Below, piece after piece: positions 1-8,172 of a stretch of DNA of 64,000 nucleotides (positions within the stretch are counted from its first letter, which is position 1; the number at the start of each line of letters is the position of its first letter). The notes below the pieces were generated by a model that was not told where the DNA came from, did not search any database, and saw only the letters and a program-made list of their open reading frames with translations. A program made the translations under genes and the position numbers. Location: contig NZ_SWDW01000015.1 of assembly GCF_004919045.1 (NCBI RefSeq), forward strand, positions 25,512 to 89,511, in the 5' to 3' direction. Origin of the DNA: Sinomonas albida (GTDB taxonomy: Bacteria > Actinomycetota > Actinomycetes > Actinomycetales > Micrococcaceae).

Positions 1-1
1 C

Positions 2-241
2 CGGGCCCACGACCGGGACCAGATCGACGCGTTCACGGCGCGGGTCCCCCAGCTCCCGGGCGTGCTCGCGACGTTCCACACCTCGGGTGCGATCGACTAT
101 CTCCTGCACATCGCCGTCGGCAGCACCGAGGAGCTGCGCGACTGGCTGCTCGACAACCTCACGACGGATCCCGTCGTCGGCCACACGGAGACGACAATCG
201 TGTTCGAGCAGATTCCGGGACGGGGCCCGCTGCCCGAGTAG
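2..241 (+). CDS. Lrp/AsnC-family regulator, C-terminal fragment (5' end outside window)
   Basis: The reading frame is open from the left edge and stops at 239-241, giving about 79 residues. The pattern LPGVLATFHTSG, then DYLLHIAV, then TTIVFEQIPG is that of the C-terminal ligand-binding (RAM/AsnC) half of Lrp-type regulators; the DNA-binding half lies outside the window. Its 3' end overlaps the 3' end of the convergent MFS gene by 83 bp. A second, complete Lrp/AsnC gene lies 1.4 kb away on the other side of the transporter, so the transporter is bracketed by two regulators of one family. The effector cannot be read from the sequence. Confidence 0.85.
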   Translation, partial: RAHDRDQIDAFTARVPQLPGVLATFHTSGAIDYLLHIAVGSTEELRDWLLDNLTTDPVVGHTETTIVFEQIPGRGPLPE

Positions 242-1532
242 CCCGACGCGGAGCCCCGAAGACCGCGAGGATCCCAGCCGCCACGGCGCACCCGGCCGTG
301 AAGACGGCCGACGCCGTCGGCAGCCCGACAGCGCCCGCGAGCGCGCCCACGCCGATCACCGGGACGGCGCTCCCGAGATAGGTCACGACGTAGAGCCCGC
401 TCACCGCCTGCGCGTGCCGTTCGGGCGCGACAGCGGTCGCAAGCCCGTCGAAGAGCTCACGGAACGCCATGCCCTGGCCCACACCCGCCGCCACGATCGC
501 GACGACGAGCAGCACGGCATGCCCGGAGGACGCGGCCCAGCCCGCCCCGAGCGTGCCCGCCCCGAGCAGCGCGAGCCCGATGCGCACGATCCGCCCCGCG
601 GTCCGGGGCGAGCGCTGCGCAGATCCTCGGCCGGCGAGCTGGACGGCTGCCGAGGCCGCGAGGACGAGGCCCGCGAGTGCGCCGATCGCCGGGAGCGACG
701 TGATCCCGAGGGTCGCGGCGAGGTAGCCCGGCGCGAGCGAGAGGAAGTAGCCGAAGACGGCGAAGCTCAGGAAGCCCACGGCGGCAGCGCGCCAGAACGC
801 GCCGCGCGCAGAGCGCTGCCCGACCCCGAAGCCGCGGGGCGCGAGGAGGCGGGAGCGCGACGTGTCGACGGCGGGACGGATGGCTGGGCGGGCCTTGATG
901 AGCACGAGCGGCGCGAGCAGGAGCGCGAGCACCACGCCGCACGCCAGGAAGGGGACCTCGGTGGGCACCGGACCGACTGCGAGGGCCCCGCCCACGAGAG
1001 GACCGAGCGCTACCCCGCCGGAGCTCGAGAGCAGCGTAAAGCGCGAGGCCCAGCCCACGCGGTTTGGCAGGAGCTCGCGGAGCGCCGCCGAACTCGCGCC
1101 CGTGGCGAGTGCCACGGCCGCTCCGTGCAGCGCACGCCCGACGCACAGCGCGAGGAGGCTGCCCGCCATCGCGAACACGGTGACCCCCGCGATGCCGAGG
1201 ACGACCGCAAGAGTGAGGGCCGCGCGTCGTCCGATGTGATCGGACCAGTGGCCCGCGACAAGGAGGACGGCGATCAGACTCACCACATAGCTCGCGAACG
1301 CGATCGAGATCCCGAGGCTCCCAAGGCCCAGCCGCTGCGACAGCCCGGGGTAGAGCGGGGTCGCGAGGTTGGCGCCGACAAGGAGCACGAAGAGCGTGCC
1401 ACCGCTGAGCGCGAGGCGCATGGTGCGCGAGGCGTCCCAGCCCTTGGCGACGAAACGGCCCGACATGGCGGGCTCGGCGGCGGGGCGCATGCGGAGCTCA
1501 GCGAAGAGGGACATGCCGCCATTTTGAGGCAT
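159..1532 (-). CDS. MFS transporter (drug/metabolite efflux type)
   Basis: A polytopic membrane protein of about 457 residues with the cycle of hydrophobic helices and short basic loops expected of a 12-helix MFS carrier. The loop after the second helix contains GHWSDHIGRRAAL, the MFS motif A (G-x3-D-x2-G-R-R). Two starts are possible: ATG at 1532 (MPQNGGMSLF), with an AAGG about 8 nt upstream, and ATG at 1514. I chose 1532. The gene diverges from an Lrp/AsnC regulator, and a 17-bp palindrome sits between them, so control by that regulator is likely (inference). Substrate unknown; the sequence suggests an efflux-type carrier. Confidence 0.85.
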   Translation of the reverse strand: MPQNGGMSLFAELRMRPAAEPAMSGRFVAKGWDASRTMRLALSGGTLFVLLVGANLATPLYPGLSQRLGLGSLGISIAFASYVVSLIAVLLVAGHWSDHIGRRAALTLAVVLGIAGVTVFAMAGSLLALCVGRALHGAAVALATGASSAALRELLPNRVGWASRFTLLSSSGGVALGPLVGGALAVGPVPTEVPFLACGVVLALLLAPLVLIKARPAIRPAVDTSRSRLLAPRGFGVGQRSARGAFWRAAAVGFLSFAVFGYFLSLAPGYLAATLGITSLPAIGALAGLVLAASAAVQLAGRGSAQRSPRTAGRIVRIGLALLGAGTLGAGWAASSGHAVLLVVAIVAAGVGQGMAFRELFDGLATAVAPERHAQAVSGLYVVTYLGSAVPVIGVGALAGAVGLPTASAVFTAGCAVAAGILAVFGAPRRATRAAGPVPESARTRLSSPCGRRRDPS

Positions 1533-1565
1533 CTTGACCTTTGCGCTCAGTTCTTGTTTCATCAA

Positions 1566-1582
1566 CTGATCCAGATGATCAG
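1566..1582. promoter_or_regulatory. 17-bp palindrome in the MFS/Lrp divergent region, candidate Lrp operator
   Basis: CTGATC at 1566-1571 and GATCAG at 1577-1582 form a perfect 6-bp inverted repeat with a 5-nt spacer. It lies 34 bp upstream of the MFS start and 33 bp upstream of the lrp start, the position expected of an autoregulatory operator serving both genes. Binding by the adjacent Lrp-type protein is inference. Confidence 0.5.
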
Positions 1583-1614
1583 AATGCTCTAGCCAAACTG
1601 CCAAGGAGTGACCA

Positions 1615-2118
1615 TTGAGCGCGCTCGACGTGTTGGACACCAAGCTCGTCCTCGCCCTCGTCGAGGATCCGCGGGCCCAGATCGCGGAGCTCGCCGAGCG
1701 GCTTGGCGTGGCGCGCAACACAGTGCAGTCGCGGCTCAAGCGCCTCCAGCGCGCCGAGGTGCTGCGCGGCGGCGGCCGCGAGGTGAACCTCGAGGCGCTC
1801 GGCTACGACGTCGTGGCGTTCATGACGCTCGAGGTGGTCCACCGGGATCTGGACGCGGTCGTCGCGGGATTGCGCCGCATCGCCGCGATCCTCGAGGTCC
1901 ACGAGATCTCAGGACGCGGGGACATCTGGTGCCGCCTCGCGGCGTCCGACACGCACGAGCTCCAGGCCGCCCTCCGGAGCGTCCTGCGCATCCGCGGCGT
2001 GATCCGCTCGGAGACCGTGCTGGCGCTCCACACGCACATTGCGTACCGCGCCGAGGCTATCCTGCGCCGCTCGATCGAGGCGGCCGGCCAACCGGCTCCC
2101 CGAGATCCCGAGCAATAA
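1615..2118 (+). CDS. Lrp/AsnC-family transcriptional regulator
   Basis: A 167-residue protein with an N-terminal winged helix-turn-helix (IAELAERLGVARNTVQSRLK, about residues 22-41) and a C-terminal RAM domain, the full two-domain Lrp/AsnC layout at the usual length. The start is TTG at 1615: an AAGGAG lies at 1603-1608, 6 nt upstream, and no better in-frame start exists. It is divergent from the MFS gene with a palindrome between them, and is followed 7 bp later by a small gene of unknown function. A local regulator of the transporter is the likely role (inference). Confidence 0.9.
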   Translation: MSALDVLDTKLVLALVEDPRAQIAELAERLGVARNTVQSRLKRLQRAEVLRGGGREVNLEALGYDVVAFMTLEVVHRDLDAVVAGLRRIAAILEVHEISGRGDIWCRLAASDTHELQAALRSVLRIRGVIRSETVLALHTHIAYRAEAILRRSIEAAGQPAPRDPEQ

Positions 2119-2125
2119 TGGCCCG

Positions 2126-2593
2126 GTGATCATCGACAACGCCGTCAATGTCGAAGGCCGCCGCGCCGGCTGGTCCGCCAGCCGAGTCCTCGTTCCCGGC
2201 ACCGCCGCGCAGCTCGGCGCCTTCGGGCTCTTCGCGCCCGCGGCGGGCGCCGCCGTCGTGCTTCCCGCAGGCAACGCCGGGATGCGCGCCCTCGCCGCCG
2301 ACCGCGAACTGCTGTGGCTCACGTTCGTTGACGTCGCCCGGGCAGCGGCCGACGGCGCCGACTGGGCCAGCCTCGCGCCTCGCCACGCCCTGTGGGTCGT
2401 CAGCGGTGTGCCGGTGCTCGCGGTCGCGCCCCGACAAGCGGCCGAGGCGTTCCGCAGCCTCGCCGAGACACTGCGCGCCGCTGACGTGCCGCTCTTCGTC
2501 GTTGCCCTCGCCGACCCGGGCCCGCTCCCCGAGGCCCTCCCCGTCGAGACGGCCGACGACGGCGGCCTGCCGCCTGCCGATCTCGGAACCTGA
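2126..2593 (+). CDS. Hypothetical protein, 155 aa
   Basis: Starts at GTG 2126, 7 bp after the lrp stop, so probably cotranscribed. The first residues (VIIDNAVNVEGRRAG) resemble the opening of many actinobacterial CorA-type Mg2+ transporters, but the protein lacks the CorA membrane helices and the GMN motif, so it is not a channel. The rest is Ala/Leu-rich and probably a small alpha/beta fold. Codon use matches its neighbours. The strong hairpin 48 bp downstream supports this as the end of the transcription unit. Function not recognised. Confidence 0.6.
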   Translation: MIIDNAVNVEGRRAGWSASRVLVPGTAAQLGAFGLFAPAAGAAVVLPAGNAGMRALAADRELLWLTFVDVARAAADGADWASLAPRHALWVVSGVPVLAVAPRQAAEAFRSLAETLRAADVPLFVVALADPGPLPEALPVETADDGGLPPADLGT

Positions 2594-2640
2594 GCCGCGG
2601 CCGAACTCGCGGCCGGCGTGACACCGTGGCCGCCGGAAAG

Positions 2641-2676
2641 CAGAACGCCCCCGGTCATCCGACCGGGGGCGTTCTG
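2641..2676. terminator. Strong symmetrical hairpin terminator
   Basis: CAGAACGCCCCCGGTC pairs perfectly with its complement across an ATCC loop, a 16-bp stem. It lies between the plus-strand lrp/hypothetical pair and the minus-strand tRNA-Ala, so it can end transcription from both sides. Confidence 0.85.
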
Positions 2677-2703
2677 TTGCCATGAAAATGAAGGCAAATA
2701 ATG

Positions 2704-2776
2704 TGGAGCCTAGGGGATTTGAACCCCTGACCTCTTCGATGCGAACGAAGCGCTCTACCAACTGAGCTAAGACCCC
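2704..2776 (-). tRNA. tRNA-Ala (anticodon CGC)
   Basis: The reverse complement folds as a complete 73-nt cloverleaf. The acceptor stem is GGGGTCT paired with the 3' AGGCTCC, the D arm contains AGCTCAGTTGGTAGAGC, the anticodon stem CTTCG/CGAAG encloses TTCGCAT, and the T arm carries GGTTCAAATCC. Loop position 34-36 reads CGC, decoding GCG alanine codons, which are abundant in this genome. The discriminator is A and the terminal CCA is not encoded. It lies downstream of the NmrA-like gene on the same strand. Confidence 0.95.
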
Positions 2777-2817
2777 GTGCTGCTTGGTGCGGGTTCAACC
2801 TTACTGGGCTGAGAGGC

Positions 2818-3618
2818 TCAAGACAAATTGGATGGACCCTCCTGGAGCTCGGCTAACCACTGCCCGAAGGTGATGGTTCCGAAGCCCGATCCGGGCGCAA
2901 TATTGCGGCCCTCGGAGAAGTAGCGGCCCACGTTTCCTGGCACCGGGAATTCGAGGATTCGCGCGTGGGAACCGGTCGCTTCGCGCCATTGCTCGGCGAA
3001 CTCCCGCAGGGGCCGGATCTCAGGGCCGCTCACCGTCCGAAGCGAGTGTCCCGAGAACTCCTCGGACGCCGCGTCCACGAGGGCGCGGGCGGCGTCCCGC
3101 ACGTCGATCGGCTGGAGCCGCGCCGAACGCACTGAGGGGACAATCCGGAGCTGCTGCGTCGAGCGGAAGATCGAGTCCACGAGCGAATGGAACTGCGAGG
3201 CGCGGACGATCGCGGTGGGCAGCTTCGCTTCGGCGTACACGCGCTCCTTCTGGGCCTTCGAACGGTAGTAGCCGAGGGGCAGCTCGTCGCACTGCGCGAT
3301 CGAGAGCATGACGGCGCGCTTGACGCCCGAGCCCTTCGACGCCGCGAGCAGACGCTCGCCTGCTTCGGCGAAGCGCTTCTGTTCCTTTCCTCTACGGCCC
3401 TCGAGGGCGTCAACCACGACGTCGACCCCGTCGAGGGCGGCCGCAAGCCCCTCGCCCGTCGCCGCGTCCGCCGACACGTAGACGACGCCGTCGAGCGCCT
3501 GGCCGGATGGGGGCACACGACGACTGAGCGAGCGAACTTCGAAGCCGCGCGCGAGCGCTTCGCGAACCACGGCCGAGCCCGCTTGACCTGTACCGCCTGC
3601 GACCAGGAGAACCGTCAT
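2818..3618 (-). CDS. NmrA/atypical SDR-family NAD(P)-binding oxidoreductase
   Basis: A 266-residue protein opening with VLLVAGGTGQAGSAVV, the glycine-rich NAD(P)-binding turn of atypical short-chain dehydrogenases. The following segments (VDVVVDALEG; a YYRSKAQKE stretch with a tyrosine and lysine; QPIDVRDAARALV) match NmrA/UDP-sugar epimerase-like proteins that act on, or merely sense, NAD(P). The ATG at 3618 is preceded by TAGGCT and 6 nt, suggesting a leaderless transcript. It is followed by tRNA-Ala on the same strand. Substrate unknown. Confidence 0.85.
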   Translation of the reverse strand: MTVLLVAGGTGQAGSAVVREALARGFEVRSLSRRVPPSGQALDGVVYVSADAATGEGLAAALDGVDVVVDALEGRRGKEQKRFAEAGERLLAASKGSGVKRAVMLSIAQCDELPLGYYRSKAQKERVYAEAKLPTAIVRASQFHSLVDSIFRSTQQLRIVPSVRSARLQPIDVRDAARALVDAASEEFSGHSLRTVSGPEIRPLREFAEQWREATGSHARILEFPVPGNVGRYFSEGRNIAPGSGFGTITFGQWLAELQEGPSNLS

Positions 3619-3672
3619 GACCCGAGCCTAGCCCGAGCTCGATGGCGACCGGGAACCGATCGCGCGCCGCGA

Positions 3673-4608
3673 CTACGCGCGCCGGCGCTGGAGCACGGCG
3701 TCGAGATTCCCGAGCGCGCCACGGGCCGCGGGGCGCGCGGCAGGGACGGTCGGAATGCCGGGCGCCGGAGCGGAGTCCGGCTTGGGCTTGAGCGTTACCT
3801 TGCCGGCTGGCTTGAGCTGCTCGGGGGCCTCGAGCGGCTCGGGAGCGTCGCGCTCCGCCTTCGCCGACTCGACGTAGGACGGCTTCGGGAGATCGACAGG
3901 CTTCCACTCCGGGCCGCGCTCGGCGCCGTCCCGGCCGTCGGCGTCGGCGGCTGCCTCCTGCGCGGCGCGCGCCACCTCGAGCGCGGCGGCGCGCAGCTGC
4001 TCGCGGCTCAGGGGCGTGGGGACCGGCTCGGGCTCGGGGCGGTGGTCGAAGACCTCGGTTGCTGTGTTGCGAAAGGGTGCGGCCTCCGCGGGGCCGGCTT
4101 CGCGCGCGGTGTTCACCGCCGGTCGTGCCGCAGCGCTCGCCCGGCGACGGCGGTCGCCGAGGGCGAGCTGGCGGAGGATGACGACGCTCGACACCGTGAG
4201 CGCGAGCCCGCCGAGCGGGAGCCAGACAAGGACCAGACCGATCCCAGCGAGCACCCCGGAGACGAGGGCGACGAGCAGCCCGGCGAGGCCGAGTCCCGCG
4301 AGAGCGCAACGGCCCCACCGGATTCGGAAGGCGGCTGGAGCTTCGGTCCGGGTCGTCACGGGCTTCCCCTCCTCGGGGGATTTGCTGGCAGGAGGCGGGG
4401 CGAGGGGACGGGCGGGCCTCTCCTCGCTCGAGTCCGCCCGCCGCGCCGGAGCGGAGGCGGGAGGCTCTGCGCCGCCGTCGGCCTCGGCGAGGAGGATCCC
4501 CGTCTCGGCGGCCGGTCGCAGGCGGTGCAGCTTGAACTGTGCCATCCACAGCAGCCAGAGGAGCACGGCCGCGCCGAGCACCGCTGAGCTGCTGAGAGTG
4601 AAGTCCAT
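3673..4608 (-). CDS. Conserved membrane protein of the galU-rimJ block (Rv0996-type position)
   Basis: 311 residues. An N-terminal transmembrane helix (about residues 8-22) is followed by a Pro/Ala/Glu-rich linker, a pair of helices around residues 100-148, and a long hydrophilic Pro/Ala/Lys-rich C-terminal region ending in basic residues. No enzyme motif is seen. It follows galU and the RimJ-like acetyltransferase on the same strand, the order found around galU in mycobacteria, where a transmembrane protein occupies this position. TACGGT lies 6 nt before the ATG, so it may also have its own leaderless transcript. Function unknown; an envelope scaffold is only a guess. Confidence 0.75.
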   Translation of the reverse strand: MDFTLSSSAVLGAAVLLWLLWMAQFKLHRLRPAAETGILLAEADGGAEPPASAPARRADSSEERPARPLAPPPASKSPEEGKPVTTRTEAPAAFRIRWGRCALAGLGLAGLLVALVSGVLAGIGLVLVWLPLGGLALTVSSVVILRQLALGDRRRRASAAARPAVNTAREAGPAEAAPFRNTATEVFDHRPEPEPVPTPLSREQLRAAALEVARAAQEAAADADGRDGAERGPEWKPVDLPKPSYVESAKAERDAPEPLEAPEQLKPAGKVTLKPKPDSAPAPGIPTVPAARPAARGALGNLDAVLQRRRA

Positions 4609-4668
4609 AGCAAAACCGTAGGAGGAGAGCCGCTCGGCCGGCCGGATTGCGCCCGGTGTGTCGCCAGA

Positions 4669-5286
4669 CTAGGCCCTGGAGGCGAGCCAGCGAGCCGTGA
4701 GGCCCTCAGGCACTTCCTCCGCAGTGAGCGCGAAGGACTCGTGGTCCGCCCACGCCCCCGCGATGTGCAGATAGCGCGGGCGAAGGCCCTCGTAGCGGAA
4801 GCCGAGCTTCTCGACGACGCGGAGGCTCGGGCTGTTCTCCGGCCTGATGTTGATCTCCATCCGGTGCAGTCCGAGAGTGAAGAAGCAATGGTCGGTCGCG
4901 AGCGCGACGGCGGTCGGCGCGATTCCCCGGCCCGCATGCTCGTGGTCGACCCAGTAGCCGAGGGTGGCCATGAGCGCCGACCCCCACACGATCGAGGACA
5001 CGGTGAGCTGCCCGACGATCGGCGGCTTGCGCACCCCTTGGTCGGCGAGGGTGATGACGAACGGGAGGGCCGAGCCTTCGTGGGCCTGCTGGGTGAGCGC
5101 GCGGACCATCTGCCGGAACGTCGGGAGGCTACCGCCAGGCTGGGGATTCGACGCCTCCCACGGCGCGAGCCACTCGGCGTTCTTGGCCCGCAGCTCCATC
5201 CACTCGAGGCGATCCGAATGGCGGATCGGGCGTAGACCAATGCCACCGGACTCGAGCGAGACCGGCCAGCTGCCCGGCCCCCACAT
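4669..5286 (-). CDS. GNAT N-acetyltransferase, RimJ/RimL type
   Basis: 205 residues with the GNAT fold: an N-terminal strand (IGLRPIRHSDRLEWMELR), the acetyl-CoA loop region (LGYWVDHEHAGRGIAPTAV, about residues 108-126, carrying the R/Q-x-x-G-x-G/A signature as HAGRGIA), then HRMEINIRPENSPSLRVVEK and LGFRYEGLRPR, typical of RimJ/RimL enzymes acetylating protein N-termini. Its start is 22 bp downstream of the galU stop, so the two are probably cotranscribed. No clear Shine-Dalgarno site precedes the ATG. The natural substrate is not predictable; modification of ribosomal protein S5 by true RimJ is known only in other bacteria. Confidence 0.85.
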   Translation of the reverse strand: MWGPGSWPVSLESGGIGLRPIRHSDRLEWMELRAKNAEWLAPWEASNPQPGGSLPTFRQMVRALTQQAHEGSALPFVITLADQGVRKPPIVGQLTVSSIVWGSALMATLGYWVDHEHAGRGIAPTAVALATDHCFFTLGLHRMEINIRPENSPSLRVVEKLGFRYEGLRPRYLHIAGAWADHESFALTAEEVPEGLTARWLASRA

Positions 5287-5308
5287 GGTCGTCAGACGCT
5301 CGTGACCA

Positions 5309-6229
5309 TCAGACGGTCGCGGCAGGTTCGCCCGCGCCGTCGACCACGAAGTCGCGCAGCCACGAGCGAAGGTCTTCGCCGAACTCCTCGCGCCCGCAGG
5401 CCAGAGTCACGACGGCCTTGAGGTAGCTGAGCTTGTCCCCGGTGTCGTAACGGCGGCCGCGGAACACCACACCGTACACCCCGCCGCCCTCGCCATCACG
5501 GGCCGCGAGGGTCTGCAGCGCATCCGTGAGCTGGATCTCCCCACCCCGCCCCGGACCCGTCTCGTGCAGCACATCGAACACCGCCGGATGCAGCACATAC
5601 CGGCCGATGATCGCCAGATTCGACGGCGCATCCTCCGGCGCCGGCTTCTCCACCAGCCCATGAACCTGGACGAACGACTCGCCCTCCACCGCCGTCACAT
5701 CCGCCGAACCATACGCCGAGATCGCCTCCCGCGGCACCTCCATCAGCGCCACCACCGAACCGCCCGTGGCCTGCTGGACCCGGATCATCTCCGCCAGCAG
5801 CTCATCACGCTCGTCGATCAGGTCATCGCCCAGCAGCACCGCGAACGGCTCGTCCCCCACATGCCGCTGCGCGCACAGCACCGCATGCCCCAGACCCTTC
5901 GGATCGCCCTGGCGCACATAGTGGATATCGCCCAGATTGCTCGACTCCTGGATCGCCGCAAGCTTCTTCTCATCGCCCTTGCGCTCCAACGCAGCCTCAA
6001 GCGACGGAACCCGATCGAAATGATCCTCCAGAGCCCGCTTGTTACGCCCCGTGATCATGAGGATGTCATCGAGCCCCACAGAGACAGCTTCCTCGACCAC
6101 GTATTGAATGGCGGGCTTGTCCACGACGGGGAGCATTTCCTTGGGCATGGCCTTCGTCACTGGCAAGAACCGGGTACCGAGCCCGGCTACAGGGATGACG
6201 GCTTTCCTGACTGGCTTCGTGGTCGACAC
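5309..6229 (-). CDS. galU: UTP-glucose-1-phosphate uridylyltransferase
   Basis: About 306 residues. The N-terminal signature GLGTRFLPVTKAMPKEMLP is the nucleotide-binding motif of bacterial GalU, and VEKP, GRYVLHPAVF and GGEIQLTDA are further family motifs. The enzyme makes UDP-glucose for cell wall, glycogen and exopolysaccharide. Start choice: GTG at 6229 lies 7 nt after TAGAGT (6237-6242), the same leaderless spacing seen across the window; GTG at 6238 would overlap that box. It heads the minus-strand unit galU-rimJ-membrane protein and diverges from the 5-formyl-THF cyclo-ligase gene. The moeA gene that separates galU and rimJ in mycobacteria is absent here. Confidence 0.95.
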   Translation of the reverse strand: MSTTKPVRKAVIPVAGLGTRFLPVTKAMPKEMLPVVDKPAIQYVVEEAVSVGLDDILMITGRNKRALEDHFDRVPSLEAALERKGDEKKLAAIQESSNLGDIHYVRQGDPKGLGHAVLCAQRHVGDEPFAVLLGDDLIDERDELLAEMIRVQQATGGSVVALMEVPREAISAYGSADVTAVEGESFVQVHGLVEKPAPEDAPSNLAIIGRYVLHPAVFDVLHETGPGRGGEIQLTDALQTLAARDGEGGGVYGVVFRGRRYDTGDKLSYLKAVVTLACGREEFGEDLRSWLRDFVVDGAGEPAATV

Positions 6230-6298
6230 GCTGCTCACTCTATACGACGTTACCGGCGCCGGAGTGGGCTCCGACCGCTTCGCGACTAGGCTCGGACC

Positions 6299-6937
6299 GT
6301 GGAGAGTGCAGCGGAACGCAAGGCGAGCCTGCGCGCCGAAGTCTGGCGGCGCCGTCGTGCGATGAGCCCCGAGGAGCGCGCGGTGGCCGCCGCCCTCATC
6401 GCGACACACGGCCTCGAATGGGCCGCCTCGACGGTGCCCGCGCGAGGCACGCTCACGGCTTACCTCGGGGTGGGGGCAGAGCCTCCGACGCTCGCCCTGA
6501 TCGGGCTCCTCGTCGAGGACGGCTTCCACGTCCTTCTGCCGATCTGCGAGCCCGAGCGGCAGCTCTCGTGGGTCGAGTGGCACCCGGACGCCGAGTACGC
6601 CCGGAGCCGGTATGCGCCCATCCAGGAGCCTGTCGGCCCGCGCCTCGACGCCCGAGCCGTGCGGACGGGCGCCGCGGGCCGGCCCCCTCTCTCCGCCGTG
6701 CTCCTGCCCGCGACGGCCGTCGACGCCGAGGGCCGCAGGATCGGTCAGGGCGGCGGCTACTACGACCGCTTCCTCGCACGCATGGACGACGGCGGCGCGC
6801 CCCTCGCGACCGCGGCGATCGTGTACGACGGCGAAGTCCTCGCCTCGGGCGGCCTGCCCGAGGAAGCCTTTGACCGGCACGTCGGCGCAGCGCTCACGCC
6901 GAGCGGCCTGCTCCGGCTCGGCCCCCGCGGGGAATAG
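6299..6937 (+). CDS. 5-formyltetrahydrofolate cyclo-ligase
   Basis: 212 residues. The enzyme converts 5-formyl-THF to 5,10-methenyl-THF with ATP. Visible family features are KASLRAEVWRRRRAM at the start, where basic residues contact ATP, and the highly conserved GRRIGQGGGYYDRFLA near residues 140-156, followed by YDGEVL. The start is GTG 6299, with TAGGCT 6 nt upstream (6287-6292), a leaderless arrangement. It diverges from galU across about 70 bp and precedes fmdB on the same strand, as in mycobacteria. Also known as MTHFS/ygfA. Confidence 0.92.
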   Translation: MESAAERKASLRAEVWRRRRAMSPEERAVAAALIATHGLEWAASTVPARGTLTAYLGVGAEPPTLALIGLLVEDGFHVLLPICEPERQLSWVEWHPDAEYARSRYAPIQEPVGPRLDARAVRTGAAGRPPLSAVLLPATAVDAEGRRIGQGGGYYDRFLARMDDGGAPLATAAIVYDGEVLASGGLPEEAFDRHVGAALTPSGLLRLGPRGE

Positions 6938-7013
6938 CCGGAAACCGCCACCTGTTAGAATTGGCACTCGGGGTCAACGACTGCTAAGTCCCCTCGTACT
7001 GCAAGGAGCGCCC

Positions 7014-7328
7014 GTGCCGACCTACGCCTACGCCTGCAAAGACTGCGGACATGCCTTCGACATCGTCCAGTCCTTCAACGACGACTCCCTCACCGTGTGC
7101 CCCGAGTGCGGTGGCAGCCTGCGGAAGAAGTTCAACAGCGTAGGCGTCGTCTTCAAGGGCAGCGGCTTCTACCGCACCGATTCGCGCAGCTCGAGCACCG
7201 TTCCGGCGGGCTCGTCGTCGAACGGCTCGGGTTCGGGCTCCTCGGGCGACGGTTCGTCCTCGAACGCGGCTCCAGCAGCTGCCCCCGCAGCGCCCGCCCC
7301 CGCGGCCGCTGGCTCGGCCGCAAAGTAG
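7014..7328 (+). CDS. FmdB-family zinc-ribbon protein
   Basis: 104 residues. The N-terminal half is a compact zinc ribbon with two CxxC pairs (YACKDCGHAFD and CPECGG, about residues 8-11 and 31-34), the FmdB/CxxC_CXXC_SSSS family. The C-terminal half is a low-complexity Ser/Gly then Ala/Pro tail, as in the serine-rich mycobacterial homologue. The start is GTG 7014, preceded by AAGGAG at 7003-7008. It follows the cyclo-ligase by 76 bp. A regulatory or metallochaperone role is usually proposed for the family; nothing here specifies it. Confidence 0.88.
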   Translation: MPTYAYACKDCGHAFDIVQSFNDDSLTVCPECGGSLRKKFNSVGVVFKGSGFYRTDSRSSSTVPAGSSSNGSGSGSSGDGSSSNAAPAAAPAAPAPAAAGSAAK

Positions 7329-7424
7329 CGCCTCTTCTCCCCCCACAGATTCTTTTCGGCGCCCCTGTCCACATAGGGCTCCGTGCCACCGGTCTTGACC
7401 GACAGGGACGCCTAGCGTCGGGGC

Positions 7425-8159
7425 ATGTCGCCCTTCCAGTCCCGCCAACGGCCTGCGTCGGCGCGCCCGCGCGAGGCGGCCGCTAGCGGTCACAGACCCT
7501 GGGGAAGCCAGCGCCGCCCGTGGCTTGTGCGCTTTGTCGAGCGCCGCCGACGGTCGATCGCCGCGGCACTGCTGTGTGGCGCGACCGCCGCCGCGGTCTA
7601 CCAGGTCACCCCTCCCACCTCCCCCACGGCGGCCGCAGTCGTCGCCGCAGTCGACCTTCCGGCGGGGGCAACCCTCGACGCCGGGCAGCTACGGGTGGCC
7701 CAGCTGTCCCCCGAGGCACTTCCCGAGGGTGCCGCCACGCGAATCGACGCCGTAGCCGGCCAGAAGCTCACGGGACCGATGCGACGGGGAGAGGTTCTCA
7801 CTGACGCGGCCCTCGCAGGTCCGGGGCTTCTCGCAGGCACCCCGGCAGGGACGGTCGCCGTGCCCGTGCGCGTCGCGGACCCCGGCTCGCTCCAGCTCGT
7901 GCGGACGGGTCAGGACATCGACATCGTCGTCAACGAGGAGACGGGCCGGGAGGGCCCGCGGTCCGCCACGGTCGCGAGCGCCGTGACCGTGCTGTGGACC
8001 GGTCAGGCCGCCGGGGCCGCCGGAGGCTGGCTCGGGACGGCCAAGGACTCGGAGGGACTGCTCGTTGTCGCGTCCCGCCCCGCCGACGCCCAGCAACTCG
8101 CCGGAGCATCGGCGCGCGGGAAAGTGTTCTTCGTGCTCGTCGACGCGAGGCGGCCCTGA
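7425..8159 (+). CDS. SAF-domain protein, CpaB/RcpC-like
   Basis: 244 residues. A basic N-terminus precedes one transmembrane helix (IAAALLCGATAAAVYQV, about residues 45-61), followed by a SAF domain (VVAAVDLPAGATLDAGQLRV) and a second beta-rich section (VAVPVRVADPGSLQLVRTGQ). This is the layout of the CpaB/RcpC family, which anchors the Flp/Tad pilus secretin in other bacteria. No other pilus genes are in the window, so here it is more likely a stand-alone membrane-anchored SAF protein, as found near fmdB in other actinobacteria. TAGCGT lies 6 nt before the ATG (leaderless type). Confidence 0.8.
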   Translation: MSPFQSRQRPASARPREAAASGHRPWGSQRRPWLVRFVERRRRSIAAALLCGATAAAVYQVTPPTSPTAAAVVAAVDLPAGATLDAGQLRVAQLSPEALPEGAATRIDAVAGQKLTGPMRRGEVLTDAALAGPGLLAGTPAGTVAVPVRVADPGSLQLVRTGQDIDIVVNEETGREGPRSATVASAVTVLWTGQAAGAAGGWLGTAKDSEGLLVVASRPADAQQLAGASARGKVFFVLVDARRP

Positions 8160-8172
8160 TGCCGCGCCGGGG

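Noticed and set aside
87..1592. Plus-strand frame across the MFS gene
   Set aside because: Charged low-complexity translation opposite a clear 12-helix transporter.
2126..2593. CorA magnesium transporter
   Set aside because: Only the first ~15 residues are similar; there are no membrane helices and no GMN motif.
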